Positions 24,738 through 35,183 are shown, counted from the stretch's first letter. The stretch is 50,574 bases of DNA from Pseudonocardiaceae bacterium (GCA_009379815.1 WHSY01000031.1:1-50574); one strand, 5' to 3'. The notes: generated from the letters alone by a model not told the origin. Numbers and translations are program-made.

Positions 24738-25789
24738 CCGGCGACTCGGGCGACTCCGGTGGTCCGCTGTCGGCAGCGGCCGATCCTGCCGAGATCGACC
24801 TCGAGGCGACACTGCGGCCGCACCGGCTGGGGGAGTTCATCGGGCAGGCTCGGGTCTGCGAGCAGCTCGAACTCGTGCTGCAGGGTGCGCGCAGGCGCGG
24901 CGCGGCTCCGGACCACGTGCTGCTGTCCGGTCCTCCGGGGCTGGGCAAGACCAGTCTGGCGATGATCGTCGCCGCAGAGCTGGGAAGCGCGATACGGGTG
25001 ACCTCCGGTCCCGCGCTGGAGCGTGCCGGGGATCTCGCCGCGATGCTGTCGAACCTCGTCGTAGGCGACGTGCTGTTCATCGACGAGATCCACCGGATCG
25101 CGCGTCCAGCCGAGGAGATGCTCTACCTCGCGATGGAGGACTTCCGGGTCGACGTCGTTGTGGGCAAGGGTCCGGGCGCGACCTCGATCCCGCTGGAGAT
25201 CGCGCCCTTCACACTGGTGGGCGCCACGACGCGCTCCGGTGCGCTGACCGGACCGCTGCGGGACCGGTTCGGCTTCACCGCGCACATGGAGTTCTACGAG
25301 TCCGCCGACCTCGAGGTGGTGCTGCGCCGCTCGGCAGGCATCCTCGGGATCGACCTGCGCCTCGACGGTGCCGCCGAGATCGCGTCGCGGTCCCGGGGCA
25401 CCCCCCGGGTCGCCAACCGGCTGCTGCGTCGCGTCCGCGACTACGCCGAGGTCCGCGCCGACGGGGCGGTCACGCTGCAGGTCGCCAAGGAGGGGTTGGC
25501 CGTCTACGACGTCGACGACCTGGGGCTCGACCGGTTGGACCGGGCGGTGCTCACCGCGCTGGTGCGGACCTTCGGTGGTGGGCCGGTCGGCGTGTCCACC
25601 CTCGCCGTCGCCGTCGGGGAGGAGTCCGCCACTGTCGAGGAGGTCTGCGAGCCGTTCCTCGTCCGGGCCGGGATGCTCGCCCGCACACCTCGCGGTCGGG
25701 TGGCCACCGCGTCCGCGTGGCGGCACCTGCGGTTGCAGGTTCCGCCCGACGCTCCCGGCGATCCGCCTCCGACGCTGTTCGACTCCTGA
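24734..25789 (+). CDS. ruvB: Holliday junction branch migration ATPase RuvB
   Basis: A 351-residue AAA+ motor that drives branch migration with RuvA. Walker A is [10 protein letters not shown] (near residue 65), Walker [10 protein letters not shown], sensor 1 [20 protein letters not shown], and the C-terminal winged helix contains [16 protein letters not shown] 24734 overlaps the ruvA stop. Confidence 0.97.
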   Translation: MTGDSGDSGGPLSAAADPAEIDLEATLRPHRLGEFIGQARVCEQLELVLQGARRRGAAPDHVLLSGPPGLGKTSLAMIVAAELGSAIRVTSGPALERAGDLAAMLSNLVVGDVLFIDEIHRIARPAEEMLYLAMEDFRVDVVVGKGPGATSIPLEIAPFTLVGATTRSGALTGPLRDRFGFTAHMEFYESADLEVVLRRSAGILGIDLRLDGAAEIASRSRGTPRVANRLLRRVRDYAEVRADGAVTLQVAKEGLAVYDVDDLGLDRLDRAVLTALVRTFGGGPVGVSTLAVAVGEESATVEEVCEPFLVRAGMLARTPRGRVATASAWRHLRLQVPPDAPGDPPPTLFDS

Positions 25790-25895
25790 GGGCGCCTCGC
25801 GGCCGTCCGGTGCCCGTCTGGTGCCTGCGGCCGTCAGCGTCGGCACCCGACCTGGCACACTCGAACGGGAGACATCCGAATGTGAACGGAGAAGC

Positions 25896-26240
25896 ATGGA
25901 CCCGTCGTTCCTCCTGCTGCTGTTCGTGGTGGCCCTGGCGGTGCCGCTGTTCCTCGGCTCGCGCCGCCAGCGCAAGGCCATGCGCCAAGCGCAGGAGCTG
26001 CAGAACGCCCTGGTCGAGGGTGACCGGGTGATGACCACCTCGGGAATGCACGCCCTGGTGGTGGGCACCGCCGAGGACACCCTCGAACTGGAGATCGCCC
26101 CCGGGGTCACCACCACCTGGGTGCGCCAGGCGATCCGCGAGAAGCTCACCGAGCCGCGCGACGACGCTGACGAGCACACCGACGACACCGACGACGAGCG
26201 ACCCCACGTCGAGGACAGCGCCCGCTCCGAGAAGTCCTGA
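25896..26240 (+). CDS. yajC: Sec translocon accessory protein YajC
   Basis: A 114-residue protein with one N-terminal transmembrane helix (FLLLLFVVALAVPLFLG), followed by SRRQRKAMRQAQELQNALVE and a small beta domain (GDRVMTTSGMHALVVG), then a highly acidic tail. It associates with SecDF. ATG 25896 follows AACGGAGAAGC. It precedes secD and secF in the usual order. Confidence 0.94.
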   Translation: MDPSFLLLLFVVALAVPLFLGSRRQRKAMRQAQELQNALVEGDRVMTTSGMHALVVGTAEDTLELEIAPGVTTTWVRQAIREKLTEPRDDADEHTDDTDDERPHVEDSARSEKS

Positions 26241-26411
26241 CGTCGGCGCAGCTGCGGCGTGGCGGTACCCTCGGTACCCGCTTACCCACGGCGGCCGCAT
26301 GCTGGTGCACGCCCCTGCTCCGCGTAGCGGACCGCACAGTGGGGTACTGACCCCGTGCGCGCGGTGCGACGCGCAGCGGAGCCGAACCTTCTGCGAGGAG
26401 AAGCAAGCACC

Positions 26412-28094
26412 GTGGCACCACCAGCCGGGCACATCCGCCCCTGGCGTTACCTGGCCACCTTCGTCGGGGTCGTCGCCATCCTGTACTCGCTGGTGTTCTT
26501 CACCGGCGATGGTGAGGTGACCCCGGAGCTGGGGATCGATCTGCAGGGTGGGACCCGGGTCACCCTCACGGCCCGGACACCGGACGGCACCCCGCCGACC
26601 CCTGAGCAACTCGACCAGGCCCGGCAGATCATCGAGGAGCGGGTCAACGGGCTCGGTGTCAGCGGTGCCGAGGTGGTGCAGGACGGCAGCAACCTCATCA
26701 TCACGGTCCCGGGCGAAGAAGGGGAGCAGGCCCGCTCGCTCGGCCAGACCGCCAAGCTGTACTTCCGGCAGGTGGTGGGCCAGCCGGTTCCCGTGCAGCC
26801 CCCGCCGCCCGGCGGGCAAGGCGCTCCTGCCGCACCCGGGGACGGGCAACCGTCACCAGGGGGCGGCGCGGCGCCGTCCCCGGGTCCGCAGGGATCGCAA
26901 CCGCAGGGCATGCCGGTGCCGGTGGCGCCGCAGCAGGCACAGCCTCCACCGTCGCCCCCGCCCGGTGCCGGCGAGGCTGCCGATCCGGACGTGGCTGCCG
27001 AGATCCAGCAGGCCCGCGAGTCGCGGCAGAGCACCGACCCCGCCGTACAGCAGCTGGCGCTGCGGGAACTGAACTGCGGCGCTGCCGACCCGCTGCGGGG
27101 CAACGCCGACCCCCGGCTGCCGCTGGTCGCCTGCAACCAGGACGGGACCGCCAAGTTCCTGCTCGCGCCGGCCTTCATGTCGGGCGAGCAGGTCGCGAAC
27201 GCCTCGGCCGGCATCCCGCAGGGCCGCACCTCCTACATCGTGCAACTAGACCTCACCGGCCGGGGTGGCGAGATCTGGGGGCAGTGGACCGGGGCCCACG
27301 TGGGAGATCGCGCCGCGATCGTGCTCGACGGTGAGGTGGTATCCGCTCCCCAGATCCAGGGCCCGATCCCCGGCGGCAGTGCTGAGATCACCGGTCAGTT
27401 CAGCCAGCAAGAGGCACAGGATCTGGCCAACGTGCTGAAGTACGGGTCGCTGCCGCTGTCCTTCGAGATCTCGGAGTCCGAGGTGATCTCACCGAGCCTG
27501 GGCCTGGCCTCGCTGCAGGCAGGTCTGATCGCCGGCGCGATCGGGCTTGCAGTGGTGTTCGTCTACTGCATGTTCTACTACCGGATGCTCGGCCTGCTCA
27601 CGATCCTGTCGCTGGTGCTGTCCGGGGCCATCGTCTACGGGGTGCTGGTGTTGTTCGGTCGCTGGATCGGCTTCACCCTCGATCTCGCGGGCGTGGCCGG
27701 GTTCATCGTGGCCATCGGGATCACGGCCGACTCGTTCGTGGTGTTCTTCGAACGGCTCAAGGACGAGATCCGCGAAGGGCGCACGTTCCGCTCGGCGGTG
27801 CCGCGCGGCTGGGTGCGCGCCCGCCGCACGATCCTGGCCGCCGACGCGGTGAGCTTCCTGGCGGCCGCTGTGCTGTACGTGCTGGCGGTCGGGCAGGTGA
27901 GGGGGTTCGCGTTCACCCTCGGCATGTCCACCGTGCTCGACCTCGTGGTGGTCTTCCTGGTGACCCACCCGCTGGTCGTGATGGCGTCCCAGTCGAAACG
28001 GCTGTCACGACCGAGCCTGTCGGGTCTGGGCGCGGTGCAGCGGATGGCGGCACGCGACCGGACCACCGGCGGCGCAGCGGTGAAGGGAGCCTGA
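26412..28094 (+). CDS. secD: Protein translocase subunit SecD
   Basis: A 560-residue RND-type membrane protein that uses the proton gradient to help secreted proteins leave the Sec channel. It has a first helix (YLATFVGVVAILYSLVFFTG), the GIDLQGGTRVTL motif, a large extracytoplasmic domain, and five helices from about residue 360 on (DSFVVFFERLKDEIREG follows the fourth). The extracytoplasmic domain contains a Pro/Gly/Gln-rich insert of about 65 residues near 117-185, longer than in E. coli. GTG 26412 follows GAGGAG at a rather long distance. secF starts directly after the stop. Confidence 0.95.
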   Translation: MAPPAGHIRPWRYLATFVGVVAILYSLVFFTGDGEVTPELGIDLQGGTRVTLTARTPDGTPPTPEQLDQARQIIEERVNGLGVSGAEVVQDGSNLIITVPGEEGEQARSLGQTAKLYFRQVVGQPVPVQPPPPGGQGAPAAPGDGQPSPGGGAAPSPGPQGSQPQGMPVPVAPQQAQPPPSPPPGAGEAADPDVAAEIQQARESRQSTDPAVQQLALRELNCGAADPLRGNADPRLPLVACNQDGTAKFLLAPAFMSGEQVANASAGIPQGRTSYIVQLDLTGRGGEIWGQWTGAHVGDRAAIVLDGEVVSAPQIQGPIPGGSAEITGQFSQQEAQDLANVLKYGSLPLSFEISESEVISPSLGLASLQAGLIAGAIGLAVVFVYCMFYYRMLGLLTILSLVLSGAIVYGVLVLFGRWIGFTLDLAGVAGFIVAIGITADSFVVFFERLKDEIREGRTFRSAVPRGWVRARRTILAADAVSFLAAAVLYVLAVGQVRGFAFTLGMSTVLDLVVVFLVTHPLVVMASQSKRLSRPSLSGLGAVQRMAARDRTTGGAAVKGA

Positions 28095-28095
28095 G

Positions 28096-29358
28096 GTGGC
28101 CGGCGACACCGACTCCGCCACGGCGGCGGGCACACCCCGCGACAGCGTGCTCACCCGGCTCTACACCGGAACCGGCGCGTTCGACATCGTCGGGCGGCGG
28201 CGCTTCTGGTACGTGCTCACCGGGGCGCTGGTCGTCGTGTGCATCGCCTCGATGGTCTTCCGCGGATTCAACCTGGGAATCGACTTCGAGGGTGGCACCA
28301 AGATCCAGTTGCCCGCGACGGGGGCGACCGGGGCGATCAGCACCGACGAGGTCGAGCGGGTCTTCACCGAGACCCTCGGCGAGCCACCGGACACGGTGCA
28401 GACCGTGGGGACCGGGGCGACTGCCAGCATCCTGGTGCGTACGGTGAACCTCTCCCCGGCGGACACGGTCGAGGTCAAGGACGCGCTGTTCGAACGGTTC
28501 CAGCCGCTGGGCGCCAACGGACAGCCGAGCGAGCAAGCCGTCTCCGACAGCCAGGTGAGCGCCACCTGGGGTGGCGAGATCACCCAGCAGGCGCTCATCG
28601 CGCTGGCCGTGTTCCTCGCGCTGGTCGGCCTGTTCCTCGGCGTGTACTTCGAGCCACGAATGGCCGTCGCCGCGCTGGTGGCGCTGTTCCACGACGTCGT
28701 GGTCACCCTGGGGATCTACTCGATGGTCGGGTTCGAGGTGACGCCCGGCACCGTCATCGGCCTGCTGACCATCCTCGGCTTCTCCCTCTACGACACGGTC
28801 GTGGTCTTCGACAAGGTGCGGGAGAACACCCGCGGGCTGCTCGGGCTGACCCGGCGAACCTACGGCGAGGCGGCGAACCTCGCGGTCAACCAGACGCTGA
28901 TGCGCTCGATCAACACCTCGATCATCGCGGTGCTGCCCGTGCTCGGGCTGCTGGTGATCGGCGTCGGGATGCTCGGAGTGGGCACCCTCAAAGACCTCGC
29001 CCTGGTGATGCTGGTCGGGATGCTCGCCGGCACCTTCTCGTCGATCGTCCTGGCGACCCCGCTGCTGGTCGACCTCACCATGCGACGAGGCGACTACCGG
29101 CAGCAGGCGGAGCGGGTGGCACAGCGCCGGGCCAACGCCGCCCGCAAGGCCGCCGAGCCGGCACCGCCCGAGGAGGGGGCGGCGACGGTGAACGGCGAGC
29201 AGCCGGGCCGTGAACGAGCGCTGACGACAGCGGGTGTGCCCGATCGGGTGGGCAAGGCGGTCCCCGCCGGTCGCGCGCAGTCCGGCCGCGCCGAGCGCGG
29301 CAAGTCGGGGCGCCCGTCCGGCAAGGCCGGCCGGCCCTCCGGCAAGAAGCGCCGCTGA
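28096..29358 (+). CDS. secF: Protein translocase subunit SecF
   Basis: A 420-residue partner of SecD, with FNLGIDFEGGTKIQL after the first helix, five C-terminal helices and the SLYDTVVVFDKVREN signature. The C-terminal 75 residues are a basic, Gly/Arg/Ser/Lys-rich tail with PSGKAGRPSGKKRR-type repeats, probably cytoplasmic and possibly contacting the ribosome or membrane surface. The start is GTG 28096, one base after the secD stop, with GAAGGGAG before it. Confidence 0.95.
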   Translation: MAGDTDSATAAGTPRDSVLTRLYTGTGAFDIVGRRRFWYVLTGALVVVCIASMVFRGFNLGIDFEGGTKIQLPATGATGAISTDEVERVFTETLGEPPDTVQTVGTGATASILVRTVNLSPADTVEVKDALFERFQPLGANGQPSEQAVSDSQVSATWGGEITQQALIALAVFLALVGLFLGVYFEPRMAVAALVALFHDVVVTLGIYSMVGFEVTPGTVIGLLTILGFSLYDTVVVFDKVRENTRGLLGLTRRTYGEAANLAVNQTLMRSINTSIIAVLPVLGLLVIGVGMLGVGTLKDLALVMLVGMLAGTFSSIVLATPLLVDLTMRRGDYRQQAERVAQRRANAARKAAEPAPPEEGAATVNGEQPGRERALTTAGVPDRVGKAVPAGRAQSGRAERGKSGRPSGKAGRPSGKKRR

Positions 29359-29501
29359 GTTTCCCCCTCGCAGCGTTCTCTTCACACGAAAGAGTGACAC
29401 CGGCGAGTGCAATGCGAACTTTTCACTGGTGTCGGAACGTTCAGAAGGAGAAGCATGAGGCACGTTCGGTGCGCCGAAGGGTGTGGAAGGGAGGTGCGGG
29501 A

Positions 29502-31151
29502 ATGACGGCGTGGTCACTTCCCGGCTACACCCACGTGGCGCAGCTCGTCCGAGATACCTCCGGATGGGTGATGCTCGCTCGCCACGACGGGAGCGGGACG
29601 GCAGTAGCGATCCGCTACGTGTCCGCGGCCTCGCTCACCGAGCCGGGGTCCGGTCCGCGGCTGTCGGCACACACGGCGCTGCTCGCCACGCTCGACGATC
29701 CGCATCTCGCGCGGCCCCGGGAGTGCGCGGAGTCCGAGTTCGGTGTCGCGATCGTGCGGGACCTGGTCGACGGCATCTCGCTGCACGCGCTGCTCGTCGA
29801 GGAAGGCGCGGTGAGCCCGGAGGCGGCCCTGGTGGCGCTCGACGGCTCGTTGCGCGGTCTCGCCGCAGCGCACGGTGTCGGTGTGGTGCATCGCGATCTC
29901 CGGCCTGGGACGGCATTCGTGGCCGGGACCGGTGACGTCACGCTCGTCGACATCGGGATCGCGAGCAGGGCCGGCCGGGAGCCGACGGACTCGCCGGCGC
30001 CGTTCTATCTGGCGCCCGAGCAGTGGGCGGGAACCGGGCCGGGACCATCGGCCGACCTCTACGCCGCCACCGCGACATTCTTCGAATGCCTGGTCGGGGC
30101 GCCGCCCTACTACGGCGACGACGCGGCGACGCTGCGCGACCGGCACGAGAGCGCCGCAGTCCCCGTCGAGGCGGTACCGGCGCCGCTGCGCGAGCTGGTG
30201 GGGCGGGGGCTGGCCAAACGCCCGCAGGAACGTCCGGCCACCGCGGTGGAGTTTCTCGCCGAGGTCGAGGTGGCGGCAGCGCAGGCCTACGGTGCGGGCT
30301 GGCGGGACCGGGGTCGGGCGGAGCTCGCCCGGCTCGCCGCAGGACCGCAGGCGGCCTTCCCGCTCGACCCTGCCACGGTGGCCGGACGGGCACCCGCTGC
30401 TGTGGCCCCGCGCCGGACCCGGTCCGCCAGCGTGGGCCGCATCGTGGCCGCGGCGGCCGTCGCGGTGGCTCTCGGTATCGGTCTGGCCGGTGTGCTGCCG
30501 TCCGACGCGCCCGCCGACGAACGCGGCAGTTCTACCTGGTACGACCGGGCGGACTCGCCGCAGGCTGGCGCGGTCCCGTCCCGGGAGCGGGCGGTCCCAT
30601 CCGGTGTGGGCGCTGTCCCCCCGGCATCGAACGTCGGGCCGCTGCCCGGGGTGCCTGCTCCCGGTGCCCAGCCGCTCGCGCCGCAGACCGGCCGGCCGGC
30701 ACCAGGCGTGGAGCAACCCCGTGCGCTGCCGCCCACCGAGGGCGCCGCCGAGGCTCCGGCCACCCGCAGTACGGCCGGGTCGGTGACCGGTGCCGGCCCC
30801 ACGCCCCTGGCGGCGCCTCCAACTGGGTCCGTCCAGGTCACGGGCCTGTCGATCGAGTCCTTCAGCCAGCAGGGTCCGGGCACCCGACTGCTGGTACACG
30901 TCGACACCAACCGCCCGGATCCGGTCCAGCTGCTCATCGGCTACGGCAGCGGTCGGCGGGACGATATCGGCTCGACGGCGGTACGGACCATGACTCGGGA
31001 GCTGGCGGGGCACACCTCCTACGCGGTCGTCGATGAGCGCCAGGTCGCCGGCGGTTGCGCCGACTACTGGACCGTGGCGGTCTGGACCACGCCTGCGGCC
31101 GGCGGCGAGGTGCCGGTCCGTGAGCTGTTCGGGGTGCCATGCGGTGGGTGA
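29502..31151 (+). CDS. Membrane-anchored serine/threonine kinase-like protein, probable pseudokinase
   Basis: A 549-residue protein with a PknB-like kinase fold at residues about 8-275, one transmembrane helix near 310-330 (IVAAAAVAVALGIGLAGVL), a Pro/Ala-rich linker and a C-terminal extracytoplasmic domain (about 445-549) with two cysteines that could form a disulphide. The fold is clear from GVVHRDLRPG, YLAPEQWAG and SADLYAATATFFECLVG. However, the glycine loop is not recognisable, the VAIK lysine is arginine (VAIR), the HRDLKPxN asparagine is replaced (HRDLRPGTAF) and DFG reads DIG. It therefore may bind but not phosphorylate, and could act as a signalling scaffold. ATG 29502 follows GGGAGG. 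Its stop overlaps the start region of apt. Confidence 0.82.
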   Translation: MTAWSLPGYTHVAQLVRDTSGWVMLARHDGSGTAVAIRYVSAASLTEPGSGPRLSAHTALLATLDDPHLARPRECAESEFGVAIVRDLVDGISLHALLVEEGAVSPEAALVALDGSLRGLAAAHGVGVVHRDLRPGTAFVAGTGDVTLVDIGIASRAGREPTDSPAPFYLAPEQWAGTGPGPSADLYAATATFFECLVGAPPYYGDDAATLRDRHESAAVPVEAVPAPLRELVGRGLAKRPQERPATAVEFLAEVEVAAAQAYGAGWRDRGRAELARLAAGPQAAFPLDPATVAGRAPAAVAPRRTRSASVGRIVAAAAVAVALGIGLAGVLPSDAPADERGSSTWYDRADSPQAGAVPSRERAVPSGVGAVPPASNVGPLPGVPAPGAQPLAPQTGRPAPGVEQPRALPPTEGAAEAPATRSTAGSVTGAGPTPLAAPPTGSVQVTGLSIESFSQQGPGTRLLVHVDTNRPDPVQLLIGYGSGRRDDIGSTAVRTMTRELAGHTSYAVVDERQVAGGCADYWTVAVWTTPAAGGEVPVRELFGVPCGG

Positions 31152-31665
31152 TGTCGCCACGTCGGTGGCGCCGCTGATCCGCGACGTGCCGGACTTCCCG
31201 CACGTCGGGGTGCAGTTCAAGGACCTCACACCGGTGTTCGCCGACCCCACGGCCTTCCGGGTGACCGTGGACGCGCTGGCGGCGACGGCGGCCCCGCCCG
31301 ACGTCGTGGTGGGCGTCGAGGCACGCGGGTTCCTGCTCGGCGCGGCCGTGGCCTACGCCCGCGGTGCCGGGGTGGTCGGCGTCCGCAAGCCCGGCAAGCT
31401 CCCGGTGGTCGCCGACCGCGAGGCCTACGTCCTGGAGTACGGCAGCACGGTGCTCGAGCTGCCGGACGGGGCGCTGCGGCCCGGCCAGCAGGTGCTGGTG
31501 ATCGACGATGTGCTGGCCACGGGTGGCACCGTCGCGGCGACGTGCGCCCTGGTGGAGCGAGCGGGCGCGACGGTCGGGGGGATCGCCGTGGTACTGGAGA
31601 TCACCGCGCTCGGCGCCCGCGGCCGGCTGGCGGGTCGAGACGTGCGCGCGCTGCTGCAGGCCTGA
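31144..31665 (+). CDS. apt: Adenine phosphoribosyltransferase
   Basis: A 173-residue purine salvage enzyme making AMP from adenine and PRPP. It has FPHVGVQFKDLTPVFAD, VGVEARGFLLGAAVA and the PRPP-binding loop VLVIDDVLATGGT. GTG 31144 lies inside the last codons of the kinase-like gene; no upstream start gives a better family match. A strong hairpin follows the stop. The gene order secDF-apt-rel is conserved in actinobacteria. Confidence 0.94.
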   Translation: MGDVATSVAPLIRDVPDFPHVGVQFKDLTPVFADPTAFRVTVDALAATAAPPDVVVGVEARGFLLGAAVAYARGAGVVGVRKPGKLPVVADREAYVLEYGSTVLELPDGALRPGQQVLVIDDVLATGGTVAATCALVERAGATVGGIAVVLEITALGARGRLAGRDVRALLQA

Positions 31666-31668
31666 GCC

Positions 31669-31705
31669 GGGTCGAAGCAGTCAACCCTGAGACCTGCTTC
31701 GACCC
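31669..31705 (+). terminator. Hairpin terminator after apt
   Basis: Four bases after the apt stop, GGGTCGAAGCAG pairs perfectly with CTGCTTCGACCC over 12 bp around a 13-nt loop. There is no U-tract. It separates the sec-apt unit from rel. Confidence 0.78.
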
Positions 31706-31785
31706 ACCCCGCCCGTGCGGTGTCGGAACTGTCGTGACACGTTATCCTCGGTCTTTGGGTCGCCGAATCGATGCGGAGGGCGCGG

Positions 31786-34137
31786 TTGAGCCAGGACCTC
31801 CACCGCTCGGTGGCCCAGCGGGCCGACGATCGGCAGACCGCAGGCGACACCCCCGAGGCCACGTCCCAGCGTCAGCCGTCGGCCACCCGGCGGGTCAGGG
31901 CGCGGATCGCCCGACGGATAACCGCGCAGCGGTCCACCCCGGTCAAGCAGGTGCTCGAGCCGCTCGTGGCGGTACACCGCGAGCTGCACCCGAACGCTGA
32001 TCTGGGGCTGCTGCAGCGCGCCTACGACGTCGCCGATGACAAGCACTCCCACCAGCGCCGCAAGTCGGGTGATCCCTACATCACCCATCCGCTCGCGGTC
32101 TCGACGATCCTCGCCGAGCTGGGGATGGACACCACGACCCTGGTTGCCGCGCTGCTGCACGACACGGTGGAGGACACCGACTACTCGCTGTCGCGGCTGA
32201 CCGAGGAGTTCGGTGACGAGGTGTCGCACCTGGTTGACGGCGTGACCAAGCTGGACAAGGTCCGGCTCGGCGCGGCGGCCGAGGCCGAGACGATCCGCAA
32301 GATGGTCATCGCGATGGCCCGCGACCCCCGGGTACTCGTGATCAAGCTGGCGGACCGGTTGCACAACATGCGCACGATGCGCTTCCTGCCGCCCGAGAAG
32401 CAGGCCCGCAAGGCCCACGAGACCCTCGAGGTACTGGCCCCGTTGGCACACCGGCTTGGGATGGCGACGATCAAGTGGGAGCTGGAGGACCTGTCCTTCG
32501 CGATCCTGCACCCGAAGAAGTACGACGAGATCGTCCGGCTGGTCGCCAACCGCGCCCCGTCGCGCGACACCTACCTGCGGACCGTGATCGGCGAGGTCTC
32601 CTCCCAGCTTTCCGGTTCCAGCATCGACGCCACCGTCGAGGGCCGCCCGAAGCACTACTACTCGATCTACCAGAAGATGATCGTGCGCGGCCGCGACTTC
32701 GACGACATCCATGATCTCGTAGGGGTCCGCGTGCTGGTCGACGACGTGCGGGACTGTTACGCGGCGGTCGGCGTGGTGCACTCGGTGTGGCAGCCGATGC
32801 CCGGCCGGTTCAAGGACTACATCGCGCAACCGCGCTTCGGGGTCTACCAGTCGCTGCACACCACCGTGATCGGGCCCGACGGCAAGCCCCTCGAGGTGCA
32901 GATCCGGACCAGGGACATGCACCGCACCGCCGAGTACGGCATCGCGGCGCACTGGCGCTACAAAGAGACCATCGACGTCCACCGAGCAGGCCACGGCCAG
33001 GGCGTCGAGGTCGACGAGATGGCATGGATGCGCCAGTTGCTGGACTGGCAGCGCGAAGCTGCCGATCCCGGCGAGTTCCTCGAGTCGCTGCGCTACGACC
33101 TCGCGACGCGGGAGATCTTCGTCTTCACACCCAAGGGTGATGTCGTCACGTTGCCCGGCGGGTCGACACCCGTCGACTTCGCCTACGCGGTGCACACCGA
33201 GGTCGGTCACCGCTGCATCGGCGCCCGGGTCAACGGCCGGCTGGTCGCGCTGGAACGCCAGCTCGAGAACGGTGAGGTCATCGAGATCTTCACCTCGAAG
33301 GCCGAGGGCGCAGGTCCCAGCCGGGACTGGATGAGCTTCGTCGCCTCGCCGCGGGCCAAGACGAAGATCAAGCAGTGGTTCGCCAAGGAGCGCCGCGAGG
33401 AGGCCATCGAGCTCGGCAAGGACTCGATCGCCAAGGAGCTGCGGCGGGTCGGGCTGCCGGTGCAGCGGCTGGTCTCGGCCGAGTCGATGACCGCGGTGTC
33501 CCGGGAACTGCACTACCCGGACGTCAGCGCGCTCTACGCAGCGGTGGGGGAGCACCACGTCTCCTCCCGCAACGTGGTGCAGCGGCTGGTCGCGCTGCTC
33601 GGCGGCGAGGAGGGCGCCGAGGAGGTGCTCGCCGACCGGGCGACCCCGTCGACGGTGCAGCGCCGCAGCAGTACCGGGGACTCCGGGGTGACGGTGCGCG
33701 GCGGTGGCACCAACGACGTCTACGCCAAGCTGGCGCGGTGCTGCACCCCGGTGCCGGGCGACGAGATCCTCGGGTTCGTCACCCGCGGCGGTGGGGTCAG
33801 CGTGCACCGGACCGACTGCACCAACTCCGACGACCTGCGTGCCCAGCCCGAACGCCTGGTGGAGGTGGAGTGGGCGCCGTCGTCGTCGTCGGTGTTCCTG
33901 GTGGCGATCCAGGTCGAGGCGCTCGACCGGCACCGGCTGCTGTCCGACGTCACCAAGGTGCTCGCCGACGAGAAGGTCAACATCCTCTCCGCGTCGGTGA
34001 CCACCTCCCGTGACCGGGTGGCGGTGAGCCGCTTCTCCTTCGAGATGGGCGACCCGAAGCACCTCGGGCACGTGTTGGGGGCGGTACGCAACATCGAGGG
34101 CGTCTACGACGTCTACCGCGTCACGTCGTCGAACTGA
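31786..34137 (+). CDS. rel: Bifunctional (p)ppGpp synthetase/hydrolase Rel
   Basis: A 783-residue stringent response enzyme. The N-terminal HD hydrolase domain is intact ([10 protein letters not shown] near residue 125). The synthetase domain shows [20 protein letters not shown], the RFKDY segment with the basic RxKD motif typical of bifunctional Rel, and LEVQIRT. A TGS domain ([17 protein letters not shown], near 442), a conserved-cysteine region ([10 protein letters not shown]) and a C-terminal ACT domain follow. TTG 31786 follows GGAGGG at good spacing; ATG 31771 is the alternative. It sets (p)ppGpp levels during amino acid starvation. Confidence 0.95.
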   Translation: MSQDLHRSVAQRADDRQTAGDTPEATSQRQPSATRRVRARIARRITAQRSTPVKQVLEPLVAVHRELHPNADLGLLQRAYDVADDKHSHQRRKSGDPYITHPLAVSTILAELGMDTTTLVAALLHDTVEDTDYSLSRLTEEFGDEVSHLVDGVTKLDKVRLGAAAEAETIRKMVIAMARDPRVLVIKLADRLHNMRTMRFLPPEKQARKAHETLEVLAPLAHRLGMATIKWELEDLSFAILHPKKYDEIVRLVANRAPSRDTYLRTVIGEVSSQLSGSSIDATVEGRPKHYYSIYQKMIVRGRDFDDIHDLVGVRVLVDDVRDCYAAVGVVHSVWQPMPGRFKDYIAQPRFGVYQSLHTTVIGPDGKPLEVQIRTRDMHRTAEYGIAAHWRYKETIDVHRAGHGQGVEVDEMAWMRQLLDWQREAADPGEFLESLRYDLATREIFVFTPKGDVVTLPGGSTPVDFAYAVHTEVGHRCIGARVNGRLVALERQLENGEVIEIFTSKAEGAGPSRDWMSFVASPRAKTKIKQWFAKERREEAIELGKDSIAKELRRVGLPVQRLVSAESMTAVSRELHYPDVSALYAAVGEHHVSSRNVVQRLVALLGGEEGAEEVLADRATPSTVQRRSSTGDSGVTVRGGGTNDVYAKLARCCTPVPGDEILGFVTRGGGVSVHRTDCTNSDDLRAQPERLVEVEWAPSSSSVFLVAIQVEALDRHRLLSDVTKVLADEKVNILSASVTTSRDRVAVSRFSFEMGDPKHLGHVLGAVRNIEGVYDVYRVTSSN

Positions 34138-34141
34138 CCGG

Positions 34142-35020
34142 TCATCGCCGGACGGTGGCGGACTTGATCTGTACCGGGGTGTTGGGCGCGCCGTCACCGG
34201 GACGGTTGGCATTGTCGCTGCCCGCGCGGGCGACCCGGTCGATGACCTGCAAGCCCTCCGGTGCGATCGTCCCGAACACGGTGTAGTCCGGCGGGAGCTG
34301 GGCGCTGCCGTAGATCATGAAGAACTGGCTGCCGTTGGTGTCGGGCCCGGAGTTGGCCATCGCCAGGTAGCCGCGGCCGTAGCTGAGCTCGGGGAAGGTC
34401 TCGTCGGCGAAGCTGTAGCCGGGACCCCCCCTGCCCGTACCGCTCGGATCGCCACACTGCAGCACCTGCAGCGTGGGGCTGGTGGTCAGCCGGTGGCAGG
34501 GGGTGTCGTCGTAGAAGCCCTGCTCGGCGAGGCTGACGAAGCTGTTCACCGCGCAGGGGGCCAGACCGCGATCGAGGGTGAGCGGGATGGTGCCGACACC
34601 GGTCTGCAGCGTGACGCCGACCGTGCCCTCGGTGGAGGTCTCCCCGCCGGGCGGGGGCTGCACCGGCTTGGCCGGGGGCCGCCCGGTGGGCGGGTACTGG
34701 CAGGGCACGGTGGCGGGTAGCGGCTGCGGACGCTCCGGTGCCGGCGCGCGCCCTGCCGGGATGGCCGGCCCCTCCGGTAGCGCCGACTCCACGGCGCTGG
34801 AGGGAACCGGGTCCGCGCTCGGTGGAGTGGCGGCCTGGCTGCTCCCGTCGTCGCCACCCAGTACCGTGATCAGCACCACGAGTCCGATGACCAGGACGAC
34901 GGCGGCGGCGCTGCCGGCCACCGCATACCAGCGACGGCGCTGGGCCCGCGCTGCGCGGCGGGCGAGCTGGCGGTCGAGCTTGCGCTTGGCGGCCTGGCGA
35001 CGCTGCTCGTTGGTGGGCAC
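34142..35020 (-). CDS. Membrane-anchored cyclophilin-type peptidyl-prolyl isomerase
   Basis: A 292-residue protein with a basic cytoplasmic N-terminus, one transmembrane helix (AVVLVIGLVVLITVLGG, near 40-56), a Pro-rich linker and a cyclophilin domain from about residue 130 (GTIPLTLDRGLAPCAVNSFV, then GYLAMANSGPDTNGSQFFM). The catalytic arginine position after CHRL is changed: the family FHRVI..FMIQGGD reads CHRLTTSPTLQVLQCGD, so isomerase activity could be reduced. It converges on rel with a 4-bp gap. GTG 35020 follows AGGAGA. Confidence 0.92.
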   Translation of the reverse strand: MPTNEQRRQAAKRKLDRQLARRAARAQRRRWYAVAGSAAAVVLVIGLVVLITVLGGDDGSSQAATPPSADPVPSSAVESALPEGPAIPAGRAPAPERPQPLPATVPCQYPPTGRPPAKPVQPPPGGETSTEGTVGVTLQTGVGTIPLTLDRGLAPCAVNSFVSLAEQGFYDDTPCHRLTTSPTLQVLQCGDPSGTGRGGPGYSFADETFPELSYGRGYLAMANSGPDTNGSQFFMIYGSAQLPPDYTVFGTIAPEGLQVIDRVARAGSDNANRPGDGAPNTPVQIKSATVRR

Positions 35021-35183
35021 CGGTCGGTCTCCTGGCTGTCGGCGGGGGTGTGATCACCGGGTCTCGGTCGCGGCAGTCTAGGACGAACCCGCGTGAGCCG
35101 GGCAGCAGCCTGCGCCGGACGGGTCGCGGGCTCCGGCTACCCTGGTCCTCGCTGCTGACCGTCTGCCGCAGAAGGGGTCCACC

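Noticed and set aside
31681-34212. Long minus-strand open frame covering the whole rel gene
   Set aside because: Same artefact of GC-rich codon use; rel is unambiguous on the plus strand.
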